A DNA stretch of 31,937 bases from SZUA-287 sp036397975 (GCA_036397975.1 DASWHW010000119.1:1-31937), one strand, 5' to 3'. Positions 16,607 to 24,587 are shown, numbered from the stretch's first letter. Translations and numbers: made by a program. The notes: generated from the sequence alone by a model not told the origin.

Positions 16607-17467
16607 CTACTGAAGCACGAAAAATGTTGTGTGAATTGAAGCAGCCTGAGTAAATACCATACCGGTGGGGGCTGTCATCAATTCCTGATTCGCCAAGACG
16701 AAAGTGAGAGCGTACACTCCGAGTGGACGCCTCCTCAGGACGCTGGAGGGAATATTCGCCTGTCCCCTGTTCACTCTTGGCCGTAAAATAAAGAGGGGCA
16801 AGAGTTTGCCATTCGAAGCAACTTCGCTAACAATAATGTGCAGCTTGCCCACCCCATTCCACTCAATCGGCATCCCCTGATTCCTTGATTGCACTGACCC
16901 TCCGGCAGGTCGGAGCAAAGTAAACGAATCCGGTGTATTTACTTGAATACCGAGTGAATCCCCAATCAAGGAGCGAAATCCCCAACGATAACGCGAGTTT
17001 GGCTGATAGCTGGAAGAGAGATCGAACAAATACTCGAATCCCGCTTGTACAGTGTCCATACATCTCCGGACAACGTGCGGTAGTATGATCATGGGTTGAT
17101 CGTTCAAGCTTAGCGAGGGGATAAAGATGCCGTGATATCCCCGAACTTGTTGGTCGCAATCTAAGACTGGCCGATTTCGATCCGCAAGCAACACGGCGGA
17201 AAAAGCAAATGAACGAATTCCTTGACCTCGATCGATCGAAACATGATTGACGAGAAAATATCCTGCGAAGGGAAATAGCGATGAAGCTGGAAAACCGGTT
17301 GAGTCTACAGATTGCCCATCGAACTGAAGATTCGTTTGGTCAATCTGTTCGACGAGGAGAACATCATCGGGGTCAACTGGAGTTATTTCCACCGGGCCGG
17401 GCTTCTCACATCCCGCGAGCAACACCCCCAGAAGGAGAACGCTCAGTATTTGTCTCTTGATAATCAT
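16607..17467 (-). CDS. Lipoprotein of unknown function
   Basis: I place the start at the ATG 17465-17467. This gives a 286-residue protein beginning MIIKRQIL with a clear lipoprotein signal peptide and lipobox LLAGC (Cys20). The longer frame begins inside the terminator of the preceding gene. After an acidic, Pro-rich spacer (GPVEITPVDPDD) the protein is mostly beta strand. An Ig-like segment near the C-terminus reads LLRPAGGSVQSRNQGMPIEW, a pattern often seen in fibronectin-like repeats of secreted proteins. I do not recognise a family. It probably sits in the outer membrane with the barrel-transglutaminase protein encoded 13 bp downstream. Confidence 0.75.
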   Translation of the reverse strand: MIIKRQILSVLLLGVLLAGCEKPGPVEITPVDPDDVLLVEQIDQTNLQFDGQSVDSTGFPASSLFPFAGYFLVNHVSIDRGQGIRSFAFSAVLLADRNRPVLDCDQQVRGYHGIFIPSLSLNDQPMIILPHVVRRCMDTVQAGFEYLFDLSSSYQPNSRYRWGFRSLIGDSLGIQVNTPDSFTLLRPAGGSVQSRNQGMPIEWNGVGKLHIIVSEVASNGKLLPLFILRPRVNRGQANIPSSVLRRRPLGVYALTFVLANQELMTAPTGMVFTQAASIHTTFFVLQ

Positions 17468-17510
17468 CGGTTGTATCCAAAAGTTCTTTATTTCCCACCT
17501 CAATTTCAAG

Positions 17511-17548
17511 GAAGAAAGGGAGTGCCCCAATTTCTCCGGGGCATTCCC
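17511..17548 (-). terminator. Terminator of the first sigma-54-linked lipoprotein gene
   Basis: An 11-bp stem with one mismatch (17518-17528 with 17538-17548) starts 12 bases after the stop codon of the lipoprotein gene that ends at 17561. It is followed on the minus strand by TTTCTTC. Confidence 0.7.
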
Positions 17549-17560
17549 TCCTTCCATCGC

Positions 17561-18553
17561 TTAGAACACCCTATAAGGTATTCCCCACCAATTGACTGAA
17601 TATGGTGCAGCATCGTCATAAAGAGTTTCGCGCGTCATTGCATCTACTGCAGCATGGAACCAGCCTCTATGAGGATGAATGACGAACCCCGGCATACCGC
17701 TGTCCCGGGTTTGATAGACGCGGGTATACGTGCCGTCACCATTGTTCACTTCCGACACAAGCGTCAAGCGCATCCGGCGCTTTTGGAACGTGCCTACACC
17801 ATAACGCAACGCTACGAAATCGGTGTCTGCAGAGGTGCTGACAACAGTAGCTTGGAGAATTGCCCGTTGATTTGGGGAGAACTCTGGAACGTCCTTCCGT
17901 CCGCCATCGTACATGTGCAGCCAACGATAGCGGAGGTAGTAGCTGTTCGGATCGGTTACAGTAATCGTGTCACCGTTTGGAAGAAAGAGTTGAACCATAG
18001 TGATGTCGATATTATCATTTGGCGCAACCGTTCCTCCGTCAACAAGAGATGTGGCGACAGGAACCCAGTTTCTCCAATACATTCGCGGATTTCGCTCCAC
18101 CCGCTTGAAGACCAGATTGCGCGTGCTGTTGTCCGTAAACGGTTTTTCAATGGTCACTGTATCACCAACTCCATTTAATCCACGGATTTTGAACACGCCC
18201 ATGATTTCCTTTTCCACGAACACGATTGCAATTGAATCACCGGGAAGAATAGTCGGCGTTGCCGTCCGTGTAACGCTCGTGATGAATCTGCCAAAGCGAA
18301 GCGGGGTGATTTCCGCTGCAACCTTTCCGAACGTTCCGTAGTCAGCCGGATAGAGATTGTCATCCGAAATTGTTTCTTCAGTATTCTTCACAAATTCATC
18401 CTGAAGCGCGAAGTATTTCATCGCGTCCATTTCGTTTGTGACACCTGCAGGAGCCTGCTCGTCGTCGGCTGGCCCGGCGCTATCTTTACAGCCAGTGAGC
18501 AGGACTCCTGCGATCATGGCCAATCCGAACAGGATTTCATGTTGTTTTTTCAT
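17561..18553 (-). CDS. Lipoprotein, paralogue A of a tandem pair
   Basis: A 330-residue lipoprotein (lipobox LLTGC, Cys22) with GAGGGG about 8 bp before the ATG. I do not recognise the family. Shared with the next gene are EQAPAGVTNE after the spacer, ITPLRFGRFITSVTRT at about 85-100, an all-beta middle with WRNWVPVATSLVDGGTV and VTDPNSYYLRYRWL, a NNGDGTYTRVYQ hairpin and the ending DDAAPYSVNWWGIPYRVF. The conserved C-terminal Trp and Arg residues suggest a folded beta-sandwich carried on the surface or in the periplasm. It has its own sigma-54-like promoter, its own upstream site pair and its own terminator, so it appears to be a self-contained unit. Confidence 0.82.
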   Translation of the reverse strand: MKKQHEILFGLAMIAGVLLTGCKDSAGPADDEQAPAGVTNEMDAMKYFALQDEFVKNTEETISDDNLYPADYGTFGKVAAEITPLRFGRFITSVTRTATPTILPGDSIAIVFVEKEIMGVFKIRGLNGVGDTVTIEKPFTDNSTRNLVFKRVERNPRMYWRNWVPVATSLVDGGTVAPNDNIDITMVQLFLPNGDTITVTDPNSYYLRYRWLHMYDGGRKDVPEFSPNQRAILQATVVSTSADTDFVALRYGVGTFQKRRMRLTLVSEVNNGDGTYTRVYQTRDSGMPGFVIHPHRGWFHAAVDAMTRETLYDDAAPYSVNWWGIPYRVF

Positions 18554-18634
18554 TGTGTTACCCCTCTGTATTGTTGATTATGTTTGACTTGTTACTAGTT
18601 TCTTTGCGTTTTCTTCGCATATCACCGTGAATAC

Positions 18635-18650
18635 GGCAATGGCCATGCCA
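18635..18650 (-). promoter_or_regulatory. Sigma-54-type -24/-12 promoter of lipoprotein A
   Basis: On the minus strand the sequence is TGGCATGGCCATTGCC. GG and GC are exactly 12 bp apart, and TGGCATG-N4-TTGC matches the sigma-54 consensus (TGGCAYG-N4-TTGCW) except for the last base. It lies 82 bases before the start codon, and the same -24 box precedes paralogue B. Confidence 0.72.
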
Positions 18651-18747
18651 GCATCGGGTATGCAGCCGCTCTTTACTTTAACTCTTATTCCCACATATAG
18701 TTACAAACGTGGAAAGAGGGGTGATCAACCCCGGTGTGCGAGACCAG

Positions 18748-18777
18748 CTGCGGGAAAACTCATTTCGAATGCGGGAA
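18748..18777 (-). promoter_or_regulatory. Paired upstream sites (putative enhancer) for lipoprotein A
   Basis: TGCGGGAA occurs on the plus strand at 18749 and 18770, a 21-bp step or two helical turns. A TCG is conserved between the copies. The proximal copy is 99 bp from the -24 box edge at 18650. The same pair with the same step occurs before paralogue B. Binding by the CHASE2 activator is an inference. Confidence 0.6.
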
Positions 18778-18814
18778 TCAGGTTGCTTCACGCGCATCTT
18801 CCCAAACGATGCTC

Positions 18815-18850
18815 AAAAACGCAAGAAGCCCGCTTAAAGGGCGGGCTTCT
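18815..18850 (-). terminator. Terminator of lipoprotein B gene
   Basis: A perfect 10-bp stem (18824-18833 with 18841-18850, 7-nt loop) starts 24 bases after the stop of the gene ending at 18875. It is followed on the minus strand by TGCG and a run of five T (18815-18819). Confidence 0.75.
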
Positions 18851-18874
18851 ATGAAAGATGATTTCGTTGCTTAA

Positions 18875-19849
18875 CTAGAACACGCGATAAGGAACCCCCC
18901 ACCAACTCGCAGCATATGGAGCCGCGTCATCAAAAAGCGTTTCCTTCGTTACCGCGACGACACCTGCATGGAAAAATCCAGTGTGGAAATGGCAGAACCA
19001 TGCTTTCTGGTACACACGAGTGAATGTCCCATCTCCATTGTCAAGTTCCGACACGAGTTCCATTCGAGTTCTGCGATGGTTGCCAGGTCCATATCCCAAA
19101 CGAAGCGCGACGATATCCGTGTCAGGAGATGCGCTCGCCAATGTCGCCTGGAGAATCACACGATCGCCGCCGCTCAACTCCGGTATGTCCTTCCTGCCAC
19201 CATCAAACAAGCGCAACCAACGGTATCGGAGGTAGAAGCTGTTGGGATCGGTCACCGTAACTGTGTCACCGTTTCGAAGGAACATCTGCAGCTTCGTCAA
19301 GTCGATTTGGCTTGGGGAATTCGAAATTGTACCTCCGTCGACTAATGAAGTGGCGACAGGAATCCAGTTTCTCCAAAACCGAGCATTATCGCGATTGATT
19401 CGCTTAAAAATAACATTGCGCGTGGCACGATCTTCAAACGGCTTTTCCACCAACACGGTATCCCCTACCCCGTTAATACCTTTGATTTTGAAAATGCCTT
19501 CGATGTCTTTTTGCACATGTGCAACCGCAATGCTGTCGCCAGGCGCGACTGTCACAGTGATTGTCCGTGTCACGCTAGTGATGAATCTGCCGAACCGCAA
19601 CGGAGTGATCTCGGCTTCAATCTTGCCGAACGTTCCGGTCTCCATCGGTTCGATCTCACGGTCTTCAAACGTCTGTTCATCGTTTTGAACAAACTCATCC
19701 TGTGACGCCATGAGTTTCATGGCTTCGATTTCATTGGTGACCCCTGCCGGAGCCTGTTCATTCTCCGGTGCGGTTACGTCTTTGGTGCACCCCGTTATGG
19801 CAATTCCTGTAAACGCAAGAACGGCAAACAATGCGTGTGTGGTTTTCAT
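18875..19849 (-). CDS. Lipoprotein, paralogue B of a tandem pair
   Basis: The ATG at 19847-19849 is preceded by AGGAGAG at good spacing and opens a lipoprotein signal with lipobox AITGC (Cys21). The product is 324 residues; the longer open frame upstream has no ribosome site and hides the signal peptide. The protein aligns with paralogue A along its whole length (GTFGKIEAEITPLRFGRFIT, FWRNWIPVATSLVDGGTI, ITVTDPNSFYLRYRWL-type segment, DDAAPYAASWWGVPYRVF). Divergence is highest in the region after the lipobox and near residue 290. The family is not recognised. It is the gene nearest to the sigma-54 activator gene and has its own promoter and terminator. Confidence 0.83.
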   Translation of the reverse strand: MKTTHALFAVLAFTGIAITGCTKDVTAPENEQAPAGVTNEIEAMKLMASQDEFVQNDEQTFEDREIEPMETGTFGKIEAEITPLRFGRFITSVTRTITVTVAPGDSIAVAHVQKDIEGIFKIKGINGVGDTVLVEKPFEDRATRNVIFKRINRDNARFWRNWIPVATSLVDGGTISNSPSQIDLTKLQMFLRNGDTVTVTDPNSFYLRYRWLRLFDGGRKDIPELSGGDRVILQATLASASPDTDIVALRLGYGPGNHRRTRMELVSELDNGDGTFTRVYQKAWFCHFHTGFFHAGVVAVTKETLFDDAAPYAASWWGVPYRVF

Positions 19850-19903
19850 AGCTCTCTCCTGATACGTGTGAATGAAATGTGATTGTGTTTGCTGGAATGT
19901 AAA

Positions 19904-19919
19904 TCCAATCATCATGCCA
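19904..19919 (-). promoter_or_regulatory. Sigma-54-like -24/-12 promoter of lipoprotein B
   Basis: On the minus strand the sequence is TGGCATGATGATTGGA. The -24 box TGGCATG is identical to that of paralogue A and the TTG of the -12 box is at the same distance, but the usual GC at -12 is GG. It lies 54 bases before the start codon. The mismatch may lower activity. Confidence 0.6.
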
Positions 19920-19962
19920 AGTGTCGGCCAGATACTCTCGACAGCCCATAACACATTTCACA

Positions 19963-20068
19963 GAAGGAAGTTATCGGTCGCTCTCACGAGAACGGGAGGA
20001 ATAAAGCACTGGGTAATCTGCGGGAAGAAAGGGATCGTTTGCGGGAAGGAAGTTATTCAGGCGCTCTC
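19963..20068. repeat. Imperfect 23-24 bp direct repeat spanning the activator stop codon
   Basis: GAAGGAAGTTAT followed by a short variable step and CGCTCTC occurs at 19963-19985 and again at 20045-20068, 82 bp apart. The second copy includes the stop codon and last codons of the sigma-54 activator gene. The first copy lies in the intergenic region. The right-hand copy overlaps the distal TGCGGGAA site. Confidence 0.6.
20018..20047 (-). promoter_or_regulatory. Paired upstream sites (putative enhancer) for lipoprotein B
   Basis: TGCGGGAA occurs on the plus strand at 20019 and 20040, again with a 21-bp step and a TCG between the copies. The proximal copy lies 100 bp from the -24 box edge at 19919, against 99 bp for paralogue A. 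The pair sits just beyond the end of the activator gene. Confidence 0.6.
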
Positions 20069-22612
20069 GCCCTCGGAATCCGATGGCTGACCGGTGCGTT
20101 TCCAAACACCACGATAGAATGCTTCCGCGGTCTTTTCAAGATAGGGATGATATCGCTGAGGCAGATTTTTGGTTTTCGGTTTGAGTCCGAGTCGGGCCGC
20201 TTCCCACGGCTGTGAGGTATCAACAACATCACTAATGTTATTAATGTACTCAAGAAGCTTCTTGCGAACCCGCGTGTTGACCTCCTGATCGGCGGAGAGC
20301 GAAATACGCTGTACTGTTCGCTCAACGTTAAATCCCTGTTCTGCAAATGCCTGAAGACACTGACCCCGGAGATATTCCGCCACCGTGCCGCGATTCAGTC
20401 CACCGAGCTCATTCGCAGTTTCAGAGACCGAACTTCGGGAAAAACCCTTTTCGCGAAATGATTCCATGATCTGTTCCTCAATTGCAATCGAACCCTCAAC
20501 TGCCTGGACAAGCTCCTCGGTGAGATCTTTCATATTCACCATTGTGCGTTTTTCCGCCCTGGCGAGGAGCGCTGCCCTGCGAATAACGCTCTCCAACTCC
20601 CTGATATTTCCTGGCCAGAGATAATTTGTGAATGAGTCCATCACATTTTTCGATACTTTCAGGCTTCCTTCTTCTCTTTCCAAAAAATATCTTACTAACA
20701 GGGGAATATCTTCCTGGCGATCGCGAAGGGATGGCAGCGCAACACTAAGGACGTTCAAGCGATAGTACACGTCCTCGCGGAATAGCCTGGCTTTCACCTG
20801 TTCTTTCAGATCTTTATTCGTCGCGGCCAGAACCCGCACGTTCACCTTCAATGTTTTCGTTCCTCCCACTCTTTCGAACTCTCCTTCCTGAAGAACGCGT
20901 AGGAGTCGCAGTTGAAATGCTTCGCTCACCTCACCAATTTCGTCCAGAAAGATCGTCCCACCATCGGCCAACTCAAAGCGACCCATTTTGTCCTTGACTG
21001 CTCCTGTGAACGCGCCCTTCTCATGGCCGAACAATTCGCTTTCGAGCAGACTTTCCGAGAGAGCACCACAGTTCACTGCAACAAATGGCTTTTCCTTTCG
21101 TTCACCGCGACGGTGAATTGCCTGGGCGACCAGTTCTTTTCCCGTTCCGCTTTCCCCGAGGATGAGAACAGGCGCATCGCTGGCGACAATCTTTTGAATG
21201 AACTCGATAACCTGTTTCATCGACCCGACATGGGCGTAGACCAGTTCCTCAAACTTCTCCATCCCCCCAGAATCTCCTTCCTCGGCCTGCTCAAAGACTT
21301 CCATATCATCTGCGCGTGAGGAGAGCGACCTTATTTCAGATTTGTGCTTTCTGATCTCTTCCAGCAGTTCGTTTGTGCGATCTGCGCTCCGCACTCGAGA
21401 GATATCAAGCAATTCCTTTTCGAGCATAGACACCTTCGTCTCGCGATCTTTTAACTGTATGATAATCGCAGTTTGCTCAACGGTCAGGGAATCAACTTGG
21501 GCACGAACGAGACGATGTGTGTAGAAAAATGATGCGCTCAGTGCAACAACCCCTACCAGGAAGATCGGACCTATCGGAAGGACCGTGTTCCAGGAGAAAA
21601 AGAGTATCAGGGACAGGATGACCGGGAGAACAAGAACCACGAACGCAAAAATACGGCTGCGTGGTGGAGGAAAAAACAAGACCGATATTGCACAAAATAT
21701 TCCTACAAGGGCCTCCACGGCAAGAACGACTGGGAAACCCACATCGTGAATGAACGATTCGTGGAGCGCGTTATCGATAAAGACCGCGTGAATCCCCAAG
21801 GCAGGAAATCGTCTGTCAAACGGCGTTTCGAACAGCTTTCCTGTTCCGTCGCCAACAACTCCGACTAAAACTATTTTGTCCTTCAGCGATCCAACGGGAA
21901 CACTCGTTGGTTCATCTCGACGGAGTGCGTCGTACGATTTGAGAACTTCGAGAAAAGGATAGGAGACAAACGAGGTCATGCGTCCCGGATAGTTTAGCTG
22001 GACACTACCCTGTGCAACGAGCGACGCATAAGCATGCGGTCCACCCGCATAGATATTCAGGAGTTGAAATGCAAAGGCCGGAATCAGTGAATCGCCGACC
22101 TGGATTACCACCGGCACTTGGAACTGTTCGCCCAGATTCTCATGGCCAATCGAGGCGGCCCGTTCACCAATCATGGCCAGAGGGGGATGATATTCTTCGC
22201 CATGGAACATCCCGTCAGGATCCGGTCCTGTAACAGATTTGAAGTAGGACGAAAGAACGACCTTTCCAGAGTTGCCGACCATTGTGGCAAGAAGATCGTC
22301 ATACTCGGGATACACCGTGTTGGGCGAGTCGAAAAAAACGTCGATGCCAATCGCTTTGGCTTTCAGGTCGGTGAGTGCCTTGATCATCAACGCATAAAAA
22401 TTTCGTCGAATCGTTCCGCCGAGAGCTTTGACGGCGTTGTCATCGTTGTAAATGATAACGATGTTTGTATCGGCCAACCGCTCACCTCTCCACTGATACT
22501 TCCAGTCAGTGAAACCATTTTCTATTGATTCGAGAGGACCGCGGAGGAACACGACCAAAAGAATAGTTGGAATGGTAAAAAGAATCGGGAGCAGAAAACG
22601 TTGAGCCTTCAT
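20057..22612 (-). CDS. Membrane-bound CHASE2 sigma-54-dependent activator
   Basis: An 851-residue protein. A first membrane helix (about 7-24) is followed by a CHASE2-type extracytoplasmic sensor (about 25-290, with KAIGIDVFFD and KDKIVLVGVVGDG), three more helices (about 293-365) and a coiled coil (about 370-435). The AAA+ domain has Walker A GESGTGK (486-492), an intact sigma-54-contacting GAFTGA loop (533-538), Walker B GTIFLDE (552-558) and the FREDVYYRLN arginine region. A helix-turn-helix lies at about 725-750 (SVSETANELGGLNRGTVAEY), followed by ~100 further residues unusual for the family. It probably activates transcription while anchored in the membrane. It overlaps the EnvC-like gene by 4 bp. 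Confidence 0.92.
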   Translation of the reverse strand: MKAQRFLLPILFTIPTILLVVFLRGPLESIENGFTDWKYQWRGERLADTNIVIIYNDDNAVKALGGTIRRNFYALMIKALTDLKAKAIGIDVFFDSPNTVYPEYDDLLATMVGNSGKVVLSSYFKSVTGPDPDGMFHGEEYHPPLAMIGERAASIGHENLGEQFQVPVVIQVGDSLIPAFAFQLLNIYAGGPHAYASLVAQGSVQLNYPGRMTSFVSYPFLEVLKSYDALRRDEPTSVPVGSLKDKIVLVGVVGDGTGKLFETPFDRRFPALGIHAVFIDNALHESFIHDVGFPVVLAVEALVGIFCAISVLFFPPPRSRIFAFVVLVLPVILSLILFFSWNTVLPIGPIFLVGVVALSASFFYTHRLVRAQVDSLTVEQTAIIIQLKDRETKVSMLEKELLDISRVRSADRTNELLEEIRKHKSEIRSLSSRADDMEVFEQAEEGDSGGMEKFEELVYAHVGSMKQVIEFIQKIVASDAPVLILGESGTGKELVAQAIHRRGERKEKPFVAVNCGALSESLLESELFGHEKGAFTGAVKDKMGRFELADGGTIFLDEIGEVSEAFQLRLLRVLQEGEFERVGGTKTLKVNVRVLAATNKDLKEQVKARLFREDVYYRLNVLSVALPSLRDRQEDIPLLVRYFLEREEGSLKVSKNVMDSFTNYLWPGNIRELESVIRRAALLARAEKRTMVNMKDLTEELVQAVEGSIAIEEQIMESFREKGFSRSSVSETANELGGLNRGTVAEYLRGQCLQAFAEQGFNVERTVQRISLSADQEVNTRVRKKLLEYINNISDVVDTSQPWEAARLGLKPKTKNLPQRYHPYLEKTAEAFYRGVWKRTGQPSDSEGESA

Positions 22613-23814
22613 TGCTTTGCAAGCCAGACTTCAGGATTCTGTTTTTCGCGATCCTTCCAGATTTCGAAATGAACCCGAGGACCTTCCAGCGATTCCCCGC
22701 TTTCCCCCAACGGGGTTCCATCAAAGACTTTCTGGCCGACCACGACGAAAATCTGGGCAAGGTGTGTCGCCACGGTCCGATATCCGTTGTAGTGGTTTAT
22801 GATGATAACGTTTCCATATGACGGCAGCCAGGTTATTGCCGATACTTCCCCTTCCGCAACCGCAGCCACCTGTGACCCGCTTTCCACTGCGATATCAACC
22901 CCATTGTTCTGTGTAACGGTTCCAAGCGTTGGGTGCCTTTGGTTGCCAAACTTTGCCACCACTGCACCCTTGGTCACTGGCCATCGCAGTTGGCCTTTCC
23001 TTGACTCAAAGACTCCGGTGATCACCGGAGGTTGTGGAAGCACACCCTTACTCACCTCTTCGGCCTCCTTATCCTTTCGCACCTTGTCTGCGACGATGAG
23101 ATTTTCAATCAATCCCTCAAGTTCTTTTGCCGCCTTCATCTGTCGGTCCATTTGCCTTTGGACCAACTTCCGATCCTTTCGAATCCATAGGAGAACATCC
23201 TTCCTTTCCGAGACAGAAAGAGCAAGCCTGTCTTCTTCTGTCCCTTTCTCCGCGATCAGACGCCGTTCCTCGGCGAGCTGGAGCTGCAATCGATTCTGGA
23301 CATCTCCGATCTCAGCCTTCTTCATACCAATACGGCGCGCATCGTCCCTTCTCTGGCCGGCAAAACGGCGAAAGTACTCAGCCCGGATGTAAAATTGATT
23401 TATCGAATTCGACGACAGCAGCAGATCGATCTCATGCATTCGACCGGACTTATACATCGATCGAACGTAGTTCGCATACTGCGCCTTTAAGAACGTGAGT
23501 TGATCTTCAAGGACCTTCATCTCTGAACGGGTGGAATCTACCCGTGTCTGAATGGATTTTTCTTCGCGACGAAGTTTTGTCAGCAGTGTTTTGATGAGCG
23601 AGGCTTTCTTATCATACGAGTCGAGTAATTCCAACGTCGCCGTTTCCTTTCGCTGCTGCTCATCCATCTTGATTTCGAGCGCCTTGATCTGGTCGCGCAG
23701 TCCCTGCAGTTCTGACTGGCGCTTTTCAATTTCTTGTTGCGGACTCCGTGGCATGCCGTTCGCCAACATCGAGAGAAAAAACACGGCAACCGTCACTCGC
23801 GCCCAAAAAGTCAT
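22609..23814 (-). CDS. EnvC-like murein hydrolase activator with degenerate M23 domain
   Basis: A 401-residue exported protein: signal peptide (about 1-20), a long coiled coil (about 25-255) and a C-terminal LytM/M23 domain (about 275-400). In active M23 enzymes the zinc ligands lie in HxGxD and HxH. Here the first reads NNGVD, so the first His is Asn303 while Asp307 is kept, and the last reads RVH, so Arg380 replaces the first His while His382 remains. His351 in ATHLAQ is kept. Coiled coil plus degenerate LytM is the layout of EnvC, which activates cell-wall amidases instead of cutting. It overlaps both neighbours by 4 bp in the conserved TPR - DUF4292-like - M23 order. Confidence 0.88.
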   Translation of the reverse strand: MTFWARVTVAVFFLSMLANGMPRSPQQEIEKRQSELQGLRDQIKALEIKMDEQQRKETATLELLDSYDKKASLIKTLLTKLRREEKSIQTRVDSTRSEMKVLEDQLTFLKAQYANYVRSMYKSGRMHEIDLLLSSNSINQFYIRAEYFRRFAGQRRDDARRIGMKKAEIGDVQNRLQLQLAEERRLIAEKGTEEDRLALSVSERKDVLLWIRKDRKLVQRQMDRQMKAAKELEGLIENLIVADKVRKDKEAEEVSKGVLPQPPVITGVFESRKGQLRWPVTKGAVVAKFGNQRHPTLGTVTQNNGVDIAVESGSQVAAVAEGEVSAITWLPSYGNVIIINHYNGYRTVATHLAQIFVVVGQKVFDGTPLGESGESLEGPRVHFEIWKDREKQNPEVWLAKQ

Positions 23815-24587
23815 CGTGTGATCACGTGGGCATTGGAAGGAATAGAAAACTGAAACGAGGGGGTCTCTTCATTCAGGGTGAGGGAACCGTATTGAAGCGC
23901 CACCTGGCGTCCTCGTTCCGGGAAATTCAAGCGGATGCGTCGCGGTGCGTGAATCGCATCCTGTTCCCGGATCGACGAGAATCGGACATCCATCACCACC
24001 TGGCCGTTCTGATCCAGAACTTGTTGCGATGTCACAACCAAATAGCTTGCGTCGACCCAATACTTGCAGACAAGATTCCCACAATCGTAGGTAAGGAGGA
24101 ATTGGTCCTCATCAATTGAGTAGCTGACGAGGTCATTCTGGTCATCCGGCAGGTGTATTGTCCCGGAAAAAGCGCTCAACAGCTGATCATACGTCAGGTC
24201 GATCGGCAGGGCGAGTTTCAGCGTTTCCGACCCCGGAGTTCCGGTGATTGCAGTATTCTCAAAACTATTGTAGATAAGATAGCGATTCCTGCTGAGGAAG
24301 AGGGTACCAAGATCGATCCCGAAAGGCCCTTCAAAGAGCGCGAGAAGAGAATCAGGCTTTTTCATTGAAATGGTGAAAGTGGCGGTGCCGCTCAACTCCG
24401 GCGTATCGAAAGTGATGTGCCCGCTTCCAACAAGGCTGTGAATTTTCTGCTCGTTTGCATTCACCAATTGGACCAATGATCCCGCCGAAGTCCGCTCTGT
24501 ATCCAGGAGAACCGAGGCTGGTTTCGGAGAACAGGAGAGAACCACAAGAACAATGATCAGGGAGAACCAGCTATTGTCTAAATTCAT
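23811..24587 (-). CDS. DUF4292-like lipoprotein
   Basis: A 258-residue lipoprotein with lipobox VLSC (Cys19) after a short hydrophobic signal. The rest is a continuous set of beta strands resembling the LolA/LolB-like half barrel. Typical segments are IHSLVGSGHITFDTPELSG, LLALFEGPFGIDLGTLFL and the ending FPERGRQVALQYGSLTLNEE. Position between the TPR lipoprotein and the EnvC-like gene matches the DUF4292 gene neighbourhood of Bacteroidota, which together with the fold is the basis for the call. A role in handling lipids or lipoproteins at the outer membrane is possible but not shown. The gene overlaps both neighbours by 4 bp. Confidence 0.8.
   Translation of the reverse strand: MNLDNSWFSLIIVLVVLSCSPKPASVLLDTERTSAGSLVQLVNANEQKIHSLVGSGHITFDTPELSGTATFTISMKKPDSLLALFEGPFGIDLGTLFLSRNRYLIYNSFENTAITGTPGSETLKLALPIDLTYDQLLSAFSGTIHLPDDQNDLVSYSIDEDQFLLTYDCGNLVCKYWVDASYLVVTSQQVLDQNGQVVMDVRFSSIREQDAIHAPRRIRLNFPERGRQVALQYGSLTLNEETPSFQFSIPSNAHVITR

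Larger units (their letters stand above)
18554..18874. other. Regulatory intergenic region between the two lipoprotein paralogues
   Basis: This 321-base stretch holds no gene. From right to left it contains the terminator of paralogue B, a pair of TGCGGGAA sites, a sigma-54-like -24/-12 element and the ribosome site of paralogue A. Each is listed separately. Confidence 0.7.

Noticed and set aside
19850..19954. Longer N-terminus for lipoprotein B
   Set aside because: It would bury the signal peptide and include the -24/-12 element; AGGAGAG supports the ATG at 19849.
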